A stretch of 44,960 bases of DNA from positions 1 to 44,960 of the forward strand of contig JAHBWF010000051.1 of assembly GCA_019637105.1 (NCBI GenBank), written 5' to 3'. Under the pieces are notes generated by a model, which saw nothing but the letters and a program-made list of their open reading frames with translations, had not been told where the DNA came from and did not search any database. The DNA comes from Labilithrix sp. GTDB lineage: Bacteria > Myxococcota_A > Polyangia > Polyangiales > Polyangiaceae. Each line of letters opens with the position of its first letter. The stretch's first letter is position 1. Position numbers and translations under genes: made by a program. Below, in pieces: positions 43,268 through 44,960 of the stretch.

Positions 43268-43307
43268 GGGCGCCGGCAGGGATCACCAGGAAGGCGCCCC
43301 GGCGCCC
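43268..43307. terminator. Hairpin between convergent genes
   Basis: GGGCGCCGG (43268-43276) and CCGGCGCCC (43299-43307) are perfect 9-base arms around a 22-base loop, just past the ART-like stop and before the tsaE stop. It may end both transcripts. Confidence 0.45.
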
Positions 43308-43315
43308 CCGCACGG

Positions 43316-43816
43316 TCAGCCCGCGCGGACGGCGGCGCGGCGAACGCCGGAGAGCGTCGCCGCGCGGCCCGCCGCGTCGATCGTCAGCGAGACCGTGAGC
43401 GACGCCGCGCCCCCGAGCTCGCGCTCGAGCCCCTCGCCCCACTCGACGAGGACGATCGCGCCCTCGGCGCGCCGCTCGTCGAGGCCGAGGCGCCGGACGT
43501 CGTTCACCGTCTTCGCGCGATCGCCCTCGTCGCGCAGCCGGTAGAGATCGACGTGGAGGAGCGCGCCGCCCGGCGCCTCGTACTCCTGCACGAGCGTGAA
43601 CGTCGGGCTCGCGATCGCGACGTCGACCGGCACGCCGCGCGCGCGCGCGATCGCCCGCGCCAGGAACGTCTTGCCGGCGCCGAGATCGCCCGAGAGGAGG
43701 ACGAGGTCGCCGGGCTCGAGCGCCTTCGCGATCCTCGCGCCGAGGCGCGTCGTGTCGCGGCGGGTGGCGAGGCGGACGACGTCGAGCTCGGTCACGTGGG
43801 GATCCTCGGGCGGCAC
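43316..43816 (-). CDS. tsaE: tRNA threonylcarbamoyladenosine biosynthesis ATPase TsaE
   Basis: The product has 166 residues, the usual TsaE size. It carries the P-loop GDLGAGKT (43-50), the family signature [11 protein letters not shown] (70-80), [12 protein letters not shown] (88-99) and the VEWGE motif. TsaE works with TsaB and TsaD to make the t6A base at tRNA position 37. It begins with a GTG at 43816; another GTG seven codons later is possible. It lies 46 bases downstream of the secreted barrel-like gene on the same strand. Confidence 0.9.
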   Translation of the reverse strand: MPPEDPHVTELDVVRLATRRDTTRLGARIAKALEPGDLVLLSGDLGAGKTFLARAIARARGVPVDVAIASPTFTLVQEYEAPGGALLHVDLYRLRDEGDRAKTVNDVRRLGLDERRAEGAIVLVEWGEGLERELGGAASLTVSLTIDAAGRAATLSGVRRAAVRAG

Positions 43817-43862
43817 CGCGATGCGACGGGGAGTCGGACGGACGAGAGCGACCTCTCGTCCT

Positions 43863-44948
43863 CTAGAAGCGCACGACGGCGCGCGCCGTCCCGCCGCCGA
43901 GCAGGAGCGTCCCCGCGCCGCCGAGCGCCGCGGACAGATCGCCCGCGATCTCGGCCTGCACGTTCTCGGTGATGCCGTACGCGAGGAAGAGCGCGCCGTG
44001 GGTCAAGAAGCGCGTGACCTTGTCGGCGCCGAGCGCCACGTGCGCCCCGACGAGGAGCTCCGGGCCGACGAACAGCCGCGCCCCGCGGAGCGGCGCGAAG
44101 GCGTACCGCGCGCCGGCGGACAGCTCGAGCGCGCGCGGGCCGATGACCTGGCTCGTGAGGTTTCCCTTGAGCTCCAGGCCGGGCGCGCTCTCGGCGAGCG
44201 CGTAGCCGATCGCGACGCCGATCGGCATCGCCCACGACGGCCCGCGCGCGTTGTCGGGTCGCGCCATCGCGTTCGTCACGCCGACGGACGCGCCGATCGC
44301 GACGGGGTGACCCGCGCCGTAGACGGGGCGCGGAGCGGGCGGCGCCTCGGGCTCCGCTCGCGCGGGCGGCGGCGCGGGAGCGGGCGGCGCCTTCGGCTTC
44401 GGCTTCGGCCGGCGCACGCCGGTGCGCGACCAAGGGATGTCCGCGTCGGCGATCCCCTCCGGACGGAGGAGGAGCGCGAGCATCTCGGCGATGTCGTCGA
44501 CCGCGTCCTCGGGGAGCATCTCGCGCGAGAGCGACTCGAGCCGGCCGGTGGCGAGCTGGTAGGCCTCGAGCTCGACGCGGTAGGTGGTGAAGCCCGGCTC
44601 CTCGCTGCCGTCCGGGAGCGTCGCGGGCGGGTGATCGCGGCGCTCGACGCGCGCGGTCAGCGTCCAGTCGGCCGAGACGGCGCGGCCCGCGGCCTGGTAC
44701 TCCTGGGTCGTGTCCGCGACGCCGTCCCTCACCGCGGCCTCGGCGGAGACCATCTCGTCGTCGGTCGCGAAGGTGTGCCCCTTCTTCACGACCGCGTCGC
44801 GCGTCCACCGGCGCGCCTCGTCGAGCTCGGGCCGCGGGACGTTGTTCGGCGAGGTGAACGGCAAGATCGCGATCTTGTCCGCCCACGCGGGGAGGCTGAA
44901 CGCGAAGGTGGCCACGAGGGCCGCGGAAGCAAGGAAGAGTCGCCTCAT
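43863..44948 (-). CDS. Secreted protein: CsgG/TolB-N-like start, Pro linker, beta-barrel-like end
   Basis: The product has 361 residues. The signal peptide cleaves near PAWA-DK (about 23). Residues 24-165 begin [12 protein letters not shown] and carry HTFATDDEM and [11 protein letters not shown], reminiscent of the small alpha/beta domain in CsgG-, FlgO- or TolB-N-like proteins. A Pro/Lys/Ala linker (about 180-210) leads to a strand-rich C-terminus (about 215-361) ending [14 protein letters not shown], with the terminal Phe typical of outer-membrane barrels. The fusion of a periplasmic domain with a barrel-like end fits an envelope assembly or sensing protein, but no named family is certain. 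It starts 13 bases from the window edge, so its promoter cannot be seen. Confidence 0.65.
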   Translation of the reverse strand: MRRLFLASAALVATFAFSLPAWADKIAILPFTSPNNVPRPELDEARRWTRDAVVKKGHTFATDDEMVSAEAAVRDGVADTTQEYQAAGRAVSADWTLTARVERRDHPPATLPDGSEEPGFTTYRVELEAYQLATGRLESLSREMLPEDAVDDIAEMLALLLRPEGIADADIPWSRTGVRRPKPKPKAPPAPAPPPARAEPEAPPAPRPVYGAGHPVAIGASVGVTNAMARPDNARGPSWAMPIGVAIGYALAESAPGLELKGNLTSQVIGPRALELSAGARYAFAPLRGARLFVGPELLVGAHVALGADKVTRFLTHGALFLAYGITENVQAEIAGDLSAALGGAGTLLLGGGTARAVVRF

Positions 44949-44960
44949 CGAGACGCCGCG

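Noticed and set aside
1-44960. tRNA, rRNA or insertion sequences
   Set aside because: No tRNA cloverleaf, rRNA-like stretch, transposase motif or paired terminal inverted repeats were recognised by eye.

Overview
The window is very GC-rich (third codon positions almost all G or C) and carries about 31 protein genes on both strands in short runs. I see no rRNA, tRNA, transposase, phage gene or CRISPR array. The gene content suggests a myxobacterium-like member of the Myxococcota: many small acidic lipoproteins, a giant Ser/Thr kinase-AAA-TPR regulator, an orphan REC-LuxR regulator, a roadblock/LC7 protein, a PPP phosphatase joined to a PilZ-like domain, TamB, and secreted barrel-like proteins. 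This taxonomic call is inference.

Layout. 1-1.8 kb: end of a repeat-rich gene, a membrane-anchored coiled-coil/LC7 protein and a small membrane protein. 1.9-6.4 kb (minus): tamB. 6.6-12.2 kb (plus): trmH, a class I aminotransferase, grxC, a Cys-rich lipoprotein and a ClpB-like disaggregase with a damaged first ATPase module. 12.4-15 kb: a lipoprotein and two coupled secreted proteins. 15.3-18.2 kb: a MATE and an MFS transporter. 18.3-21.6 kb: a GT4 glycosyltransferase overlapping a glycogen-debranching-type amylo-alpha-1,6-glucosidase. 21.6-25.4 kb: lysine 6-aminotransferase (minus), divergent thiopurine methyltransferase, a CAP-domain lipoprotein (minus) and a small lipoprotein. 25.4-27.8 kb: mpl coupled to an inositol-monophosphatase-type gene. 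28-30.1 kb: two phosphoesterase genes, the first behind a pair of 20-bp palindromes, the second a PPP-PilZ fusion. 30.2-34.7 kb (minus): a SWIM-SNF2 helicase and a VWA-like lipoprotein. 35-39.9 kb: the response regulator converging on the giant kinase. 40.2-45 kb: a CehA/McbA-type metallohydrolase, a small ART-like protein, tsaE and a secreted barrel-like protein.

Two patterns cut across genes. First, at least a dozen genes have a TANNNT box, often preceded by TGN as in an extended -10, lying 6-7 or 10-11 nt before the start codon. That implies leaderless or nearly leaderless mRNAs. Second, three genes (clpB-like, the metallophosphoesterase, the kinase) are followed by tandem repeats whose first copy is the gene's own last codons and stop.

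The housekeeping genes (trmH, tsaE, grxC, mpl, tamB) are probably ordinary. The best candidates for new biology are the PPP-PilZ protein, the ClpB-like protein lacking the NBD1 Walker B acids and pore tyrosine, the ART-like protein, the palindrome pair, and the repeats seeded by gene 3' ends.
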